Shown one piece after another: positions 22,264-33,700 of a stretch of DNA of 64,000 nucleotides. Below the pieces are notes generated by a model. That model had not been told where the DNA came from and made no database searches. It worked only from the letters and a program-made list of their open reading frames with translations. The stretch spans positions 1-64,000 of the forward strand of contig BDDC01000162.1 of NCBI GenBank assembly GCA_001662425.1, read 5' to 3'. A program made the position numbers and the translations under genes. The stretch is from Chlamydomonas sphaeroides (Eukaryota; Chlorophyta; Chlorophyceae; Chlamydomonadales; Chlamydomonadaceae). Numbering within the stretch: position 1 is the stretch's first letter; the number at the start of each line of letters is the position of its first letter.

Positions 22264-23133
22264 ATGCAGCTCCAGGCTGCCAACGGTCTCGTGAAGCCGG
22301 CTGGTCTCCGCGGCCGCCGTGCGTTTGTGCACGTTAGCGCTTCCACGCGCCACACGGCGGGCGCTGCCAGCAGCAATGCTGTCAGCAAGCTGTCCCTGAC
22401 GCGGCCAGCTCAGCCAGCTCACCTGGGGTTGCCCATGCAACCCGCTCAGCGGCAAGCACCGGTGTGCCAGGCCGTTGAGGGCGGCAAGCTCATTTCCACT
22501 ACCGAGGTCCCCTCGTTCATTCCCCGGGATGACATGATGGACCAGCTCTACCGCTGGACGATGATGGAGGCGCAAGAGAGCGGCCAGCGCAACTTCGGCA
22601 TGCCCATGAAGGTGGAGCCCGAGTTCTACGAGGAGCGGCTGTGGGGATTCAAGCTCTCCATCTACAAGGAGGGGGAGAGGCTCACGGACCTGGGCGTGAT
22701 GTTCGACAAGATCGTTTGCACCAAGCACGAGTGGGTGGGCCGCGGCGAGGACGGCTTCCCGGTGATGGAGGGCAAGTCGGACGAGGTCAAGGGGAAGTTC
22801 ATCGAGATCTGGTGAGCTTGGGTGGGGGCGCAGGGGAAGGCTCGTGGGTATCTTTGACGCGGGGTCCAGAGACGCTGTGGTACGTGCCATGCTGCTGGGC
22901 CGCCAGCCAGCCGCAAGGGCGCACATGTGACCTGACACATCGACACTCCTTTTGCCGCTGCGTTCACACTTGCTGCGCGTGTGTCGCCTTCCTTCCTGGC
23001 GAGCAGGAAGATGGACAGCCAGCCGGTCGATGAGGACCTTCGCGGCGTCATCCGCGCCTACTGCACGGCGCTCGTGGCCGCCCTGAACCGCTACTACGCT
23101 TTCGGCTCGGTCTTCGTCGACGACGCGCAGTAA
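22264..23133 (+). CDS. Plastid-targeted conserved protein of unknown function
   Basis: Two exons (22264-22811 and 23007-23133, TG|GTGAGC ... AG|G) give 675 nt, 224 residues. Residues 1-72 form a typical chloroplast transit peptide: MQLQAANGLVKPAGLRGRRA, rich in Ala, Ser, Gln and basic residues. The mature part begins about VEGGKLISTTEVPSFIPRDD and continues with MDQLYRWTMMEAQESGQRNF, LWGFKLSIYKEGERLTDLGV and KHEWVGRGEDGFPVMEGKSD. It ends RYYAFGSVFVDDAQ. The mature sequence is free of low complexity and looks highly constrained, as in a conserved stromal protein. I do not recognise a catalytic motif or name. It shares a head-to-head promoter region with the F-box gene. Third-position GC is lower than in its neighbours, which may indicate codon bias for strong expression. 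Confidence 0.85.
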
Positions 23134-24704
23134 ACACGCCTCGTACGATGCACAGCACGGCTCGGGGGGCTACGCTGCTGGGCCTTGTGTTGCGCCACCG
23201 GGCGGCGTGAGGGGCGTGGCTAGGCAGTGTCGTTGACGCTGTCCTGGAGGTACCGCTTCGGGTGGCTGGGCTTGTGGTTCGGGCGAATCACGGACGTGAG
23301 TTGTGCGGTAACAGCGTTCGTTCCCAGTGAAGTGCTGTTGAACTGAAGCTCGCGGGGGTTGGCGGAGCGTGAGCTGAGCATGTTTGGCGAAGCTTCTGGC
23401 GCGCACGAGCGCTGCACACGTGCGCGGCCCATGCGACCTACCTATGCAAAGGGTGCGCGGTGTGCGGGTTGCGGTCGGACACACGGCAGGTTGTGACCAC
23501 GCCTCGGGGCGGTGCTTAGTTTGGAAAAGGGCAAGGATAAGGGTCCTGCTATGCTGCGTCGGCGTTTAGGGGCCGGGCATGGCGGGCAGGGGACGTCTTC
23601 AGGCCGCTGTACGGACGGAGCCGGGGGTGCAGCCATTTGCACCTCCCGCATTGTTGTTATGCGAATCACACGGTTTGCGCCCATTCGCGCAATCCTCTGT
23701 AAGGCGCAGAGCCTTGACTTCTACGCTGTTTCGATGTTGGGAGCCTCGCCGGGTGCCTTAATAGCCTTCAATTGGCCACAGCAACCATGTCAGGGTGAAG
23801 GGACCAGGGGTCGCGTCCCAGACGAGTTCCGGCGCTGTGACGTATGGTGTTGCGTCCCGCAGGGCGCGTCCAGGATGCGCTAGCGTAAAACTCCTCGAAC
23901 TTGATGACGATGTGCCACAGCACACGTGGCCGCAGCAAATGACTTGAAACCCTTCACCATACCTGCCTGCCTGCCCTGTCTGCGGCAGCAAACGCCTGAG
24001 ATCTCAGTAGGAGAGCTCAAGTGCTAACAACGGACCAACCGTCCGTTTGACCTTTTCCGAGTGAGCTCTGGGCCATTTGGCCTTCGGATGACTCGACGTC
24101 ACTCTGCCACACGGAGCCCTCAAGCCAACGTAATTCCGGCACTTGAGACTCCGAGCTGGTGGTCTCACCAATCATGCCCATGCTGCAGTTACGGACACAT
24201 GCCGCACGGCACAGCACGTGGCAGCCAGGCCGCGTACTCGGTGCCACGCTGCTGCAGACCACCTGTAAACTGCACCAAGCAGGACAGCCAGCCTGCGCGC
24301 CCAACCGATTAGCCGCAAGCCCGACTCCCGCCATCCTTATCCCACTGCACATCTGCCCATGCACATCCTGCGGAGCCGATCCAGTCCCCAGCATCTAAAC
24401 ACCCGCGCGGAGCCGCCCGAGCCCTCACTTGGCCAAGGCCTGCCAACGCTCTCGCCCATGCCACAGGCTCTTGACTTCACAGGCTCCTTGGAGCCCCTTG
24501 CCCCAGACCGCCCGCTCGCGTGCCCCCGCCAGCTGGCTGGACCCTACTGCCCCTCCGCCTGCTGCACCCCGCGGCCTGCTGTCCCTCGCCTCGCCCCTCG
24601 CCCGCCCCGCTACGTATCTGGCCTGGCCCTGCTGCCCCTCCACCTTTGGCAAGGTCTATGACGGTGCCACAGTCCAACATGCCCCGTCACATCCCGTGGC
24701 TGGC
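23134..24704. other. Convergent intergenic region, no gene seen
   Basis: About 1.6 kb between the 3' ends of the plastid-protein gene (plus) and RabGGTase beta (minus). Only short, non-homologous ORFs occur. TGTAA at 23698-23702 could end the plus-strand transcript with a ~570-base 3' UTR. I see no RNA gene or mobile element. Confidence 0.4.
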
Positions 24705-27181
24705 CTAGCCCTGCTGCCCGCCCGCCTGCTCCGCCGCGCGCCGCTTGAGTCGCTCCACAGTCTCCACCGGCAGCGCCCAGGTGGGGTCGATGGCCGCCAG
24801 CCCCGGGTAGCCCATGAGCGACAGCCCCGCGATGCCGAAAAATGTGTGGTACACGTCAGCCATGTCGTCGGGCCGGTCGCTGATGCCGCCGTCCTCCTCG
24901 TCCTGCACGGCAGCAGGGGTGGGCAGCACAGGCCGGCGCAGGGCGCATGATGCACGCGCGCGACCGGTGTTGGGGCCGGACTTGTGGAATTTGAACCGCC
25001 TGAAGCCAGGGTGAGAGGGCGAGAGGGCGAGCCGGCCCGGCGCTAAAGAACCGGAAACTGCAGGCAGTCTGCTCTTGCCTGGCAGTCGAGGATGAAGCTC
25101 GTGAGCGCGTCGCGGTCGATCCAGTGCAGGCGGCCAAGGATGGACAGGCAGGAGAGGCACCACCACGAGTAGCACACCTGCAGCGGGCAGGGCGGGGAGC
25201 AGGCGGGGCGGGGCGGTCTGGAATGCGGGAGCGGGGTCTCCGACCGAGAGCCTGATGCCGAGAGTAAGGATTCATGGTGTCACAGCGGCGCTCGTCGGAT
25301 GCGTCGTGGGGATACCGTTGTGGGTTGAAGCCGCGTACGGTATGCGGTTGTGGGTTGCTAAAGATTGGGTCCCTGCAGACTGCAGGAGAGGGCGATGTCC
25401 ACCGCTCGCCTCACGTCTTGCAGCTTCTCGGGGCGCCCATTGAGCCCGCCGCTCTTGGTCTGCCGCTCGCACAGCCTGCGGCATGCGGCCGGCGCAGGGC
25501 TTGACAAAGCCACTGATGCAACAAGCCCGACGCGTAACACCGCGGCAGGGCGGGCAGCAACAACCGCGCTGGCACGCAATGCTAGCTGTATGTCAGAGTA
25601 GCACAACATGTGTGCTGCCCGCTAGCGCCTGTGACCCCGAGCCGCTCACCACCAGCAGAAGAGGTCCCTGTCCACCCGGTCCAGGGCGCTCGCCAGCGAC
25701 AGCGCACCAATGCACGTGAACACCTGCCCAGCGTGCGACTCGTTGCCTGCGGCCGGAATGGAGCCAAGCGCAGGATTCAGGAGTGGCAGCAGCGGGCCGC
25801 CAGCGGGCAGACAGCCGCGACAGGGGCGCACCAAACACAGGCAAGGGCACGTGGCGGCATGGGGATGGTGGCAGCGCTGGCGGAGGAGCGCTCCGCACCC
25901 GGCGTGCAGCCGAAGCCGCCGTCGAAGTTCTTGCAGGCGGAGATGAACTCCAGCGCAGCGGGCACGTTGATGGCGGCTGTGCGGTTGAGGATGGAGGTGC
26001 ACAGCAGCGCGCAGTAGCTGAACCTGGGCGGCGCGGGCGGCGGGGCGCGCGTCAGACACCGGGCGCAAGGCGCCGTGCGCAGAGCAGTGCCAGCTGCCGC
26101 TGTGGTAGCCACACGGTGGGGCCGGAGCGAAGGAACTGGGTAGCAGCCAGCGGCTGTGCGCCGCACCGTGTGTCGATCTCCCCCCAGGAGTCGCCGGCGA
26201 AGGAGCCGTCGCGCTGCTGCAGGCCCGCCACGTCTGCAGGCGGGGGGCGGGAGAGGCGCGTCCGCAACGGGAGTGCAACAGCAAGGCTCAGGGCGATGCA
26301 AGCCTCGCAACCCTCGCCAACCCGGCTGCCGTGCGTTGATCGATATCTACCGGACGTGAGCGGCGCCCAGGTCCGGACCCCACACGTCCGGGCCACGTGC
26401 CAGCCGCGCTGCCCTCGGGCCGGCGCCACTCACAGCCGGCCACCTTGTCAGCATCAATCAGATCGAGCTTGTCGTACAGTGCCAGGATCTGTACAGCACT
26501 GAGCGTGTAGAGGATGTGCGGGTCGTTGCGCTCGCTGCCGCCAAAGCCGCCGCAGGGGTGCTGGCAGCGCAGTACCCAGGCCAGGATCGCCTCCTGCCGA
26601 GCGCGGTGAGAGGGCGCATCGCCCCAGCTTTAGGCGCTTCCTCTTAGAGACATAGTAGCGGGCGGCCTTGCATCCTGCTTCCGTAACGGCATTGCTGGAG
26701 CAGCACCCTTGGGGGCCGTTCTAGGTTGGACGCGGCTGTGCGGCCAACCTGGTCCATGTCCGCGAGGCGCCCCAGCAGGGCCATGGCGGTGAGGCCCCAG
26801 TACATGCCGCTCATCCAGAAGTGCTCCGTTGCAACAAACTCGAGCTTGTCGGGGGTCTGGCCGGGGGCGGGTGCGCCATGCATCGAAGGGCAAGGGAGGG
26901 GGAGCAAGAAGGCCTGAGCGGTGCCGGGACGCAGGGTTATGCGCGCTTCAGGGCCGCGCCGGGGGCGCAGCTCGAGGACGGAGGGAGGCCTGAGTGCTAG
27001 CAGGCATGCGGTCAGCACAGTGCCAGGTGCACACAGGGCCGCGGGAAACGAGATGGGAGCAGCAGGCCCCCACCTCCCACAAGCGCGAGAAGGACTGGAT
27101 ATACTTTGCATGCTTGTCAACAAGCAGCGTGCTGCGTGGACCGAGGCCTGCCTCGCAGTCGGCACCTCGTTCCGCGCTCAT
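24705..27181 (-). CDS. RABGGTB: Rab geranylgeranyltransferase (GGTase-II) beta subunit
   Basis: Nine exons (27181-27074, 26856-26749, 26593-26434, 26233-26167, 26023-25899, 25746-25650, 25475-25415, 25177-25079, 24902-24705) make 1,023 nt, 340 residues, close to the usual ~330. The sequence follows the family end to end: LLVDKHAKYIQSF, EHFWMSGMYWGLTAMALLG, CGGFGGSERNDPHILYTLSA, GSFAGDSWGEIDTRFSYCAL, NFDGGFGCTPGNESHAGQVF, CERQTKSGGLNGRPEKLQDV, CYSWWCLSCLSILGRLHWID and DMADVYHTFFGIAGLSLMGY. Zinc ligands are expected at Asp242, Cys244 and His294, all present. With an alpha subunit and Rab escort protein it adds geranylgeranyl groups to Rab GTPases in the cytosol. Intron 8 uses a GC donor (CAG|GCAAGA), needed to join SFILDCQ to DEEDGG. 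The symbol is by homology. Confidence 0.94.
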
Positions 27182-27795
27182 GCCGGGCCCGACACACGGA
27201 GTCCGTGTAGCGCACAAGCTGCAGCAGTGATGTGTTTTGCGCCGTGCTGATATGCATACGACCGGTATGACTCCTATGCCCTCAAAGCGTGGCGATGTGT
27301 TTTGCGACGCACTTCCGCGATGCAGCACTTGCCCAACAGCCAACACCCACGGGCATCCCTGCACCGCAGCAGTGCACACGCAGCGCTTATACTTAACAAA
27401 TCAGTCTTCACGCACTGCGACACTAGTTTTGTGCACTACTGTTTCTTTAACCAGCAGTTTCGCTCAACCGGCTGTCAACTTTTCAACATGACTGTCTCAC
27501 GAGCACAGTCCAGGCGCTGGACATAGCGGAGGCCACGCATCGGCGACGCTGCGACGAGCTGGGCTTCTGCAGGTGCACCACCGAGGTGCCACGAGGTATG
27601 CAGAACGTTAGGAATGTGTGGTGATGTTGAGCTGGCCGCCAGCCACAGGCCGGAATGGGAGGCATTGCATCCTCGTTGTTGACGCTCCGTTGGTACTCGT
27701 GCAGGCTGATCTAAGCCTCCCGAAGGGCTTCGCAGCGCATCAGCGGCGTGTCGCCCGAGCAGGCGCGCAGAATGGCGTCAAGAGGCAGTGTCTAG
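27182..27795. promoter_or_regulatory. Divergent intergenic region between RabGGTase beta and the cyclase gene
   Basis: 614 bases separate the two start codons, on opposite strands. The stretch 27240-27490 is AT-richer than its surroundings. No coding-like ORF was accepted. A promoter role is inferred from position. Confidence 0.35.
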
Positions 27796-30700
27796 ATGTC
27801 AATACCGCTGCCTCCTGGCGGTTCACGCCAGCCAGTCCACCATACGAATGGGCCGCTCCGCGACCGAACCCAAGCCGCAAGTCGGCTGGGCATTGCGACC
27901 ACCGACGAAGACGCCGCCCACATTCTCGAGCAGTGGGATCGTGCTCGTGCTGCTGAGGATGCCAGCGTGCACCGCGGGCACCGTGCGTTCGAGCTGGAGT
28001 CCGGCGCGACCGATGGTGGAGGTGTGTGCACTCGCTTTCGCGCTGCCAGAACGCCTCCTGATGCCAGACGCCAGGGATCATGTGCTGCTCTTGTGCCTGC
28101 TCGTAGGGCACCATCACGAGGTCGAGTCGCGGGGAACGCATTTCCAGGCGGACGACCTGACGCTGGGCTTGCTGGGGCGCCACCAGCATACCTCGGCACA
28201 GGCGGCCAGGCTACGGTTGGCGTCCACGGACGGGCGGAAGGGTAGGCTGTGGCGCGCCGGCGTGTGCACTTTCGTCGCCTAACCAGCTCGTCTTCGCACA
28301 GGTTTCGGTGGCCTGTCAATTGATCCCTCGAGCTCGGAAGCGTCGCCCAGCGACAGGTCCGCTTGTGATGCACCCGCGTGCACGCCACCGGCACCCGGTC
28401 GCTCTCTGCTGAATAAGTGCCTTCCCCGTGTCTTGCACGCAGGGTCCGGCGCGCAAAGCAGCGCCGCAACAGCTACAGCGTGCCGCAAACGCCAGGGGCA
28501 TGGATGGGTGCGTACTACCAATGAGCTTACGCCGGGGATATGTTGAGCTCTGGCTGACGCACTGCCGTCTTGCCAACCCCGCCAACAGGGTTGCCTGCGG
28601 ACTTGCAGTCGGCGCTGGGGCCGGCTGCGTCGGTCAGCCAGCAGGGGGCTCCAGCAGCAGGCCCGGACTCGGCGCGGTCTCGCAGGCCCCCCACGCGCCG
28701 GGCCACGCTGCAGGACTTGCAGCTCCCAGACGCTGGCGGGACACCCAGCGCCTCACAGCTGAGCCCACCATGGGGCGCAGCAGCATCGGCGGTGTCCCCC
28801 ACTACCACCCACACGCCCAGCCCGGGCCCCGGCCCCGCGGGAAGTGGCCGCGACCCGCTGGCTTTCAGCAGCAGCGGCCTCAGCCCTGCGGCGCAAGCGG
28901 GGATGCCCGACGGCGTCGCGTCGGCCGAGGGCACTGGGATCCGCCAGATGCTCAACAAAATCATGTCCCTGCAGCGCGTCAAGCAGCAGCGCACGGGGCC
29001 GACGCCCACGAAGCTCGGGCCGCACGTGAGCTACTGGGCCCGGCGGGCCGGGTAGCGGGGCCTCAGGCCGTCTAGCACATCAGCGCTGCGGCCGAGCACG
29101 CACTGCGCTTTGCTGGGCCGCTGGTTGGCACAAGTGGCGGCACGGTCACGAGCGGCCCATGACACCTTGCCGCCCGCCTGCAGGCCCCGCCGCAGCTGGA
29201 GGTGCCCGAGGCTGCCGCCCACGAGGGAGGGTCGGACGAGGATGAAGATCAGCAGCAGCAGCTCGCTGCTGCCGGCGGCACGCGCACTTCCGTGCGGCCG
29301 CACGACTCGGATGAGGAAGACGTGGACGTGCGGGCTAGTGGTGAGCACCGCCGGCAGGGACCTCGGCCAAGGCCGTGGCGCGGTGCCCGCGGCCCGGCTG
29401 CCGCTCGGGGGCCCCGCTGGCCGCCTTGAGTTTCGCCTGGGTCAGCAGCGGCGCTCAGGCCCTGTTCCCAAATGTCCCGTAACACCCCGTGTGGCTGCAC
29501 CGCACGCTGCCCCTTCCGCCGCAGCTGGCACGCCCTCGGGCGCGCCTTGGAGCGTGGGCGGCGCCGCGGGCCCCAGCCCCAGCGAGCTGCGCATGATGGG
29601 CGCCAACACCAGCGTCAGCTTCAAGAAGAGCACCATGAAGCAGGGCGTGTTGCGGCCGCTGGCCACGCTGCCGCCGTTCGTGCCGCGGCTGTTCATTGAG
29701 GACATTACGCTCAACCACGAAAAGTATAAGGGATTTGACGCCGCGGGGCGCGACGTCACGGCCGCGTCAAAGACGCTACTGCCCAGCATCATCGAGCTGC
29801 AGGCGCGTCCGGTCCGCTGTGGTCGCGGCTGGGGCAGGGAAGGGAATAGGTCGGCGCTTTGCCGCCGGCCTGCAGAGCGCGAGCATGAAGGGCGGGCATC
29901 AGCCTGGGTCCGGGCGCTGCGGCGTGTTGGCCGGTTGCAGACAGCCGCGCCGCTGTGCCTGTTGCCCGGTTGCGCAGGCGGCGGTCATGATTGCGGACGT
30001 GACGGGCTTCACCAAGCTGACGGAGATCCTTTCGAAGAAGGGTGAGGGCTGGGCTTCTCGCGTCTACCCTGCTGCCTGCTCGCTTGTCGCCGCGCGGCTA
30101 TTCTCGACGTTGTCCCTCGCGCCGCGTCCCGCTCCCAAGCCACACTAAGGCACCGCCCTCAACCGCCCCGCGGCCCAGGCACGTCGGGTGTGGAGCTGCT
30201 CACGACGTGCATGAACAACTACTTCACGCGCGCCATCAACATGATCATGGCCTTTGAGGGCGACGTGGTTAAGTTTGCGGGCGACAGCATGATTGTGCTG
30301 TTTTACCCCAACGAGCACGAGCGCCGTCACGCCGACCGCGGCCTGCGCGCGTGCACGCTCCGCATGATGTCCTGCTCGCACCAGCTGGCGAGCAAGCTGG
30401 GGCACATGCGCATGAAGATGAACGGACAGGTGGAGCCCGCGCCGCCGCCCGCGCCGGAGCCGGCGCCGCCGGTCGTGGTGGCGCCGCCGTCTGCGCCGCT
30501 GCCCATGCCGAACGCGCCGACGGCGACGGGCCTGCTGCCGCCGTCGGGGGAGGCGGAAGGCTTGGATTTGGGCTCGGGCGATGCGCAGCGGAACAACAGC
30601 GGGCCGGTCAACAGCCCGGCGGGGCTGCGGAAGCCCGGGCGCGACTCGCCGCGGAGCAGCGGCGTGAATGGGCCTGGAGCGACGCCGGGCGGCGAGGAGG

Positions 30701-33700
30701 GCAGCGTTTCGGGCGGGGACGCGGCGCAGCGGGCGCTGGAGGCGAGCGAGGCGGCAGCCGCCAACGCAATGCAGGCGCAGTCGCGGAAGCGCGGCAAGAG
30801 CTGGAACCTTATGGCGAACATCCTTAAGGGGACTCGCGGCGCCGGCCGGCGCAGTGAGATTAACATGACGCCAGGTGCGGGCCACCGGCTTTGAGGCCTT
30901 GCCAGAGCGGGGGGCGGCGGGCGGGAGAGGGCGAAGGGTAAGGCGGAAGTTCTATCCTACCGCCGAATGGCGTCACTGCGCCGGCTGCTGCGCCGGCCGC
31001 GCAAACGCCAAATGGGTGCCGAGAGCTGTGGAGCTGGCTTGAGCGGGGAGCGCTGCGGCAGGAAGGTGGAAGGGCGACAGGGAGGCGGTCGGCTGTCGTT
31101 CCATATGTCGCATGGCCGTGCTACCCGCAGGGTCCTCATCGCCCGCGGGCGCCTCGTCGAGCGGGCCCTCCCGCGCCTCGTTCGACAAGGCCGAGCAGCG
31201 GGCCGGCGCCTCCCGCCTGTCGGCCCGCGAGCGGGCCAAGACGGAAACGGGGCTGGGCATGGCGCTGCGGGGCAGCCAGGGCGGCATGGGCGCAGGCGGC
31301 AGCGGCGGCGGGAACGACGGCAGCGGCGGCGGCGCGCCGCCGGGCGCCGCGCCCAACTCAGGCGCGGGGCTGTGGGGCGGCGGGGAGGGCGTGGTCCGGC
31401 GTGAGCTGAGCGTCGCGACCAAGCTCAACTTGCCGCCGCCGCTGCGGCCCATGACCACCCAGCAGCGGGCCAGCCTGACGCAGTCGCCCCTGAATGGAGC
31501 CGGCGGGGCCGCCGGGGGCCCCACCAGCGCGCCGCTGGCCGGGGGCGTGTACCCAGGCAGCAGCGGGGCGCTGGCCAGCTTGGCGGGCACGCCGGCGTCG
31601 GGCTCGCCGCGCAGCTTCACGGAGCAAGTGCGGGAGCAGGTGAGGGGAGCAAAAGGCAGGGGTGAGGGGAGTGAATTTTGGGGGCCGGGGGCAGGAGCCC
31701 AGGCCCGAATGTGATGCTCTGGAGCTGGAGGATACGGGGAGCACAACAGATTGCAATGTCGCCTGCACGTGCGGCGGCTGCGAGGCAGGCCCGGCAGCCG
31801 TCAGCTGCGCCTGGTGCCAGATTCAGCGGCGCAGCTGGGTTGTTGCGCAAGGCCCATGTGCCGGCGGTCGGGTTCCCAACGCGCGTCCCTGCCGGTGCAG
31901 GCGACTGGCAGCGGCGGCTCCTTTCGGCGCGGGCCGCTGGGCGCCCGCAGCGAGCGGCGCATCACGGGCGGCTCTGCGCTGGCGGCCGCGGGCGCGCCCA
32001 CGGGCGACTGGCGCAGCAAGCTGCAGAACCTCAGCACCGCCATCGTGCAGTCGCCTGCGGGGTCCGCGCGGCCCGAGGACGACCCTCTGTCGGCGCAGCG
32101 CAGCCGCCTGAGCGAGACCACGCGGGCGGTGCGGTGGGACACGGTGCAGGTGGGTCGAGCCAGCGGGCGGGCGGGGCGGAGACACGGACGGACATATGGC
32201 GTTGCGGCGCTGCCATCCATAGAACGGGTCACTGCAAGACATCAGCCTGCAGGCTGCAAGCCAACAGCCTGGAAGCGGCATAACGGGGTGTAGCTCGATG
32301 CCCCTGTGTGGGCCGGCTCGTTCCTGCTGGCGGCGTGGTCCAGCTGATGGCGCTAGACCGCTACAACGGGGCCGCAGCCGCTGGCCGCTGGCGGCGTAGG
32401 GCTTTGCGCCCGCGACGGGCCTCAGACTTGCCACGTTTTAACGTTACCACAGGAGGAGGAGGGCTCGCTGGAGGACGAGGAGGGCGGGGACGGCGCCGAG
32501 TCGGAGCACGAGGAGGACGCCAGCTACCCGCCCATCCAGGCGGAGGCGGCGCCTTCCATGTCGGTGCTGGGCCAGCCCATGCTGCCGGGCCGCGGCAGCG
32601 GGCCCAACACCAGCAGCACCGACTTCAGCAGCACCGCGCCCTCCACCGCGGACCGTTCCTACACGTCCGTGGGCAGCCAGAGCGCGGCGCTGATGCGCAA
32701 CGCGCACTCGATCGACCTGCGCCGCAAGCTGCTGCTGCGCGCCAGCCAGTCGGAGCGCGAGCGCGAGGCGGCGGGCGACGGCTCGGGCGCGGGGCGGATC
32801 AGCACGGGCGGCATGCAGCCGCGGGAGGAGGGGTAAGGCGCTGGGCTGGGGCCGGCGAAGTCGGGCGGGGCGCGTAGGAATGGAGGCAGTGCTGCTGCCG
32901 GTTGGCGTTTGGCCTGCAGACGCTTGTCGTGCCTGTGTTTGTTGACGCATGTGCGTGTTGCTATCCGCAGGGTGCCCCCCAGCACCAGGTCCTTGACGGG
33001 CGGCCCGGGGCCCGTGGCAGAGGGCCCCGGGCCAGTGGCGGAGGGCGCGGAGGACGCGGGGCACGGGCGCAGAGGACGCGGGGACAGCGAGCTGGAGCCC
33101 GGACCGTCGGGCGGCGACGGCGGCAAGCAGGGCAGCTTCATGGCGCGGGTCGTGGGGTGGTTCAGCGCCAACGCGCGGGGCCGGAACGGCCACGGTGACT
33201 CGTTCAGCAACACGGGCCAGAACCAGGCCTCTACGCACGGCGGCCACGAGGGGGGCGAGGACGGGCACGGCAGCCCGCAGGCCAGCGCGCCGCCGTCGGC
33301 CAGCAACTCGTTCAACTACACCACGGGCCTGGCGTCGGGCATTGCGCGCGTGCCGCCCCCCAACATGGGCAGCGGTCCGCTGGGCGGCAAGGGCCCGCGC
33401 GGCGACCCCATCATGGAGGAGGTGCTCAACTCGCGCCTCAGCCTCAAGGTGCGCTGTAGCGAGCGCGCCGCAAGGCACGGGACCTGCGGGTGCGCAAGGG
33501 GTGAGCAGCCCTCAGGCGCCAAGGTGTAAAGCCTCGTGGTGCCCCGCCAGGGAAGGTGCAACCCGAGTTCCTAGCGGACACGGCCTGCTTACCCCAACAC
33601 GCTCCCGCCCCGCCGCCTCCGCGTCCGCAGGTCATGACCAGCGCGGGCTCGGTGTGTGTGTTCCACGTGGGCGGCGGCGTGGACGAGGTCACGGACCCCA

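Noticed and set aside
27985..28010. TTCGA-type sequences here and elsewhere, checked as possible tRNA T-arms
   Set aside because: None is flanked by a 5-bp stem, acceptor stem or anticodon arm at tRNA spacing.
27740..28189. Minus-strand frame reading VVRLEMRSPRLDLVMVPYEQ, considered as a separate small gene
   Set aside because: The opposite strand yields the first cyclase exon (27796-28021), whose donor phase fits the next exons; no family match for the minus frame.
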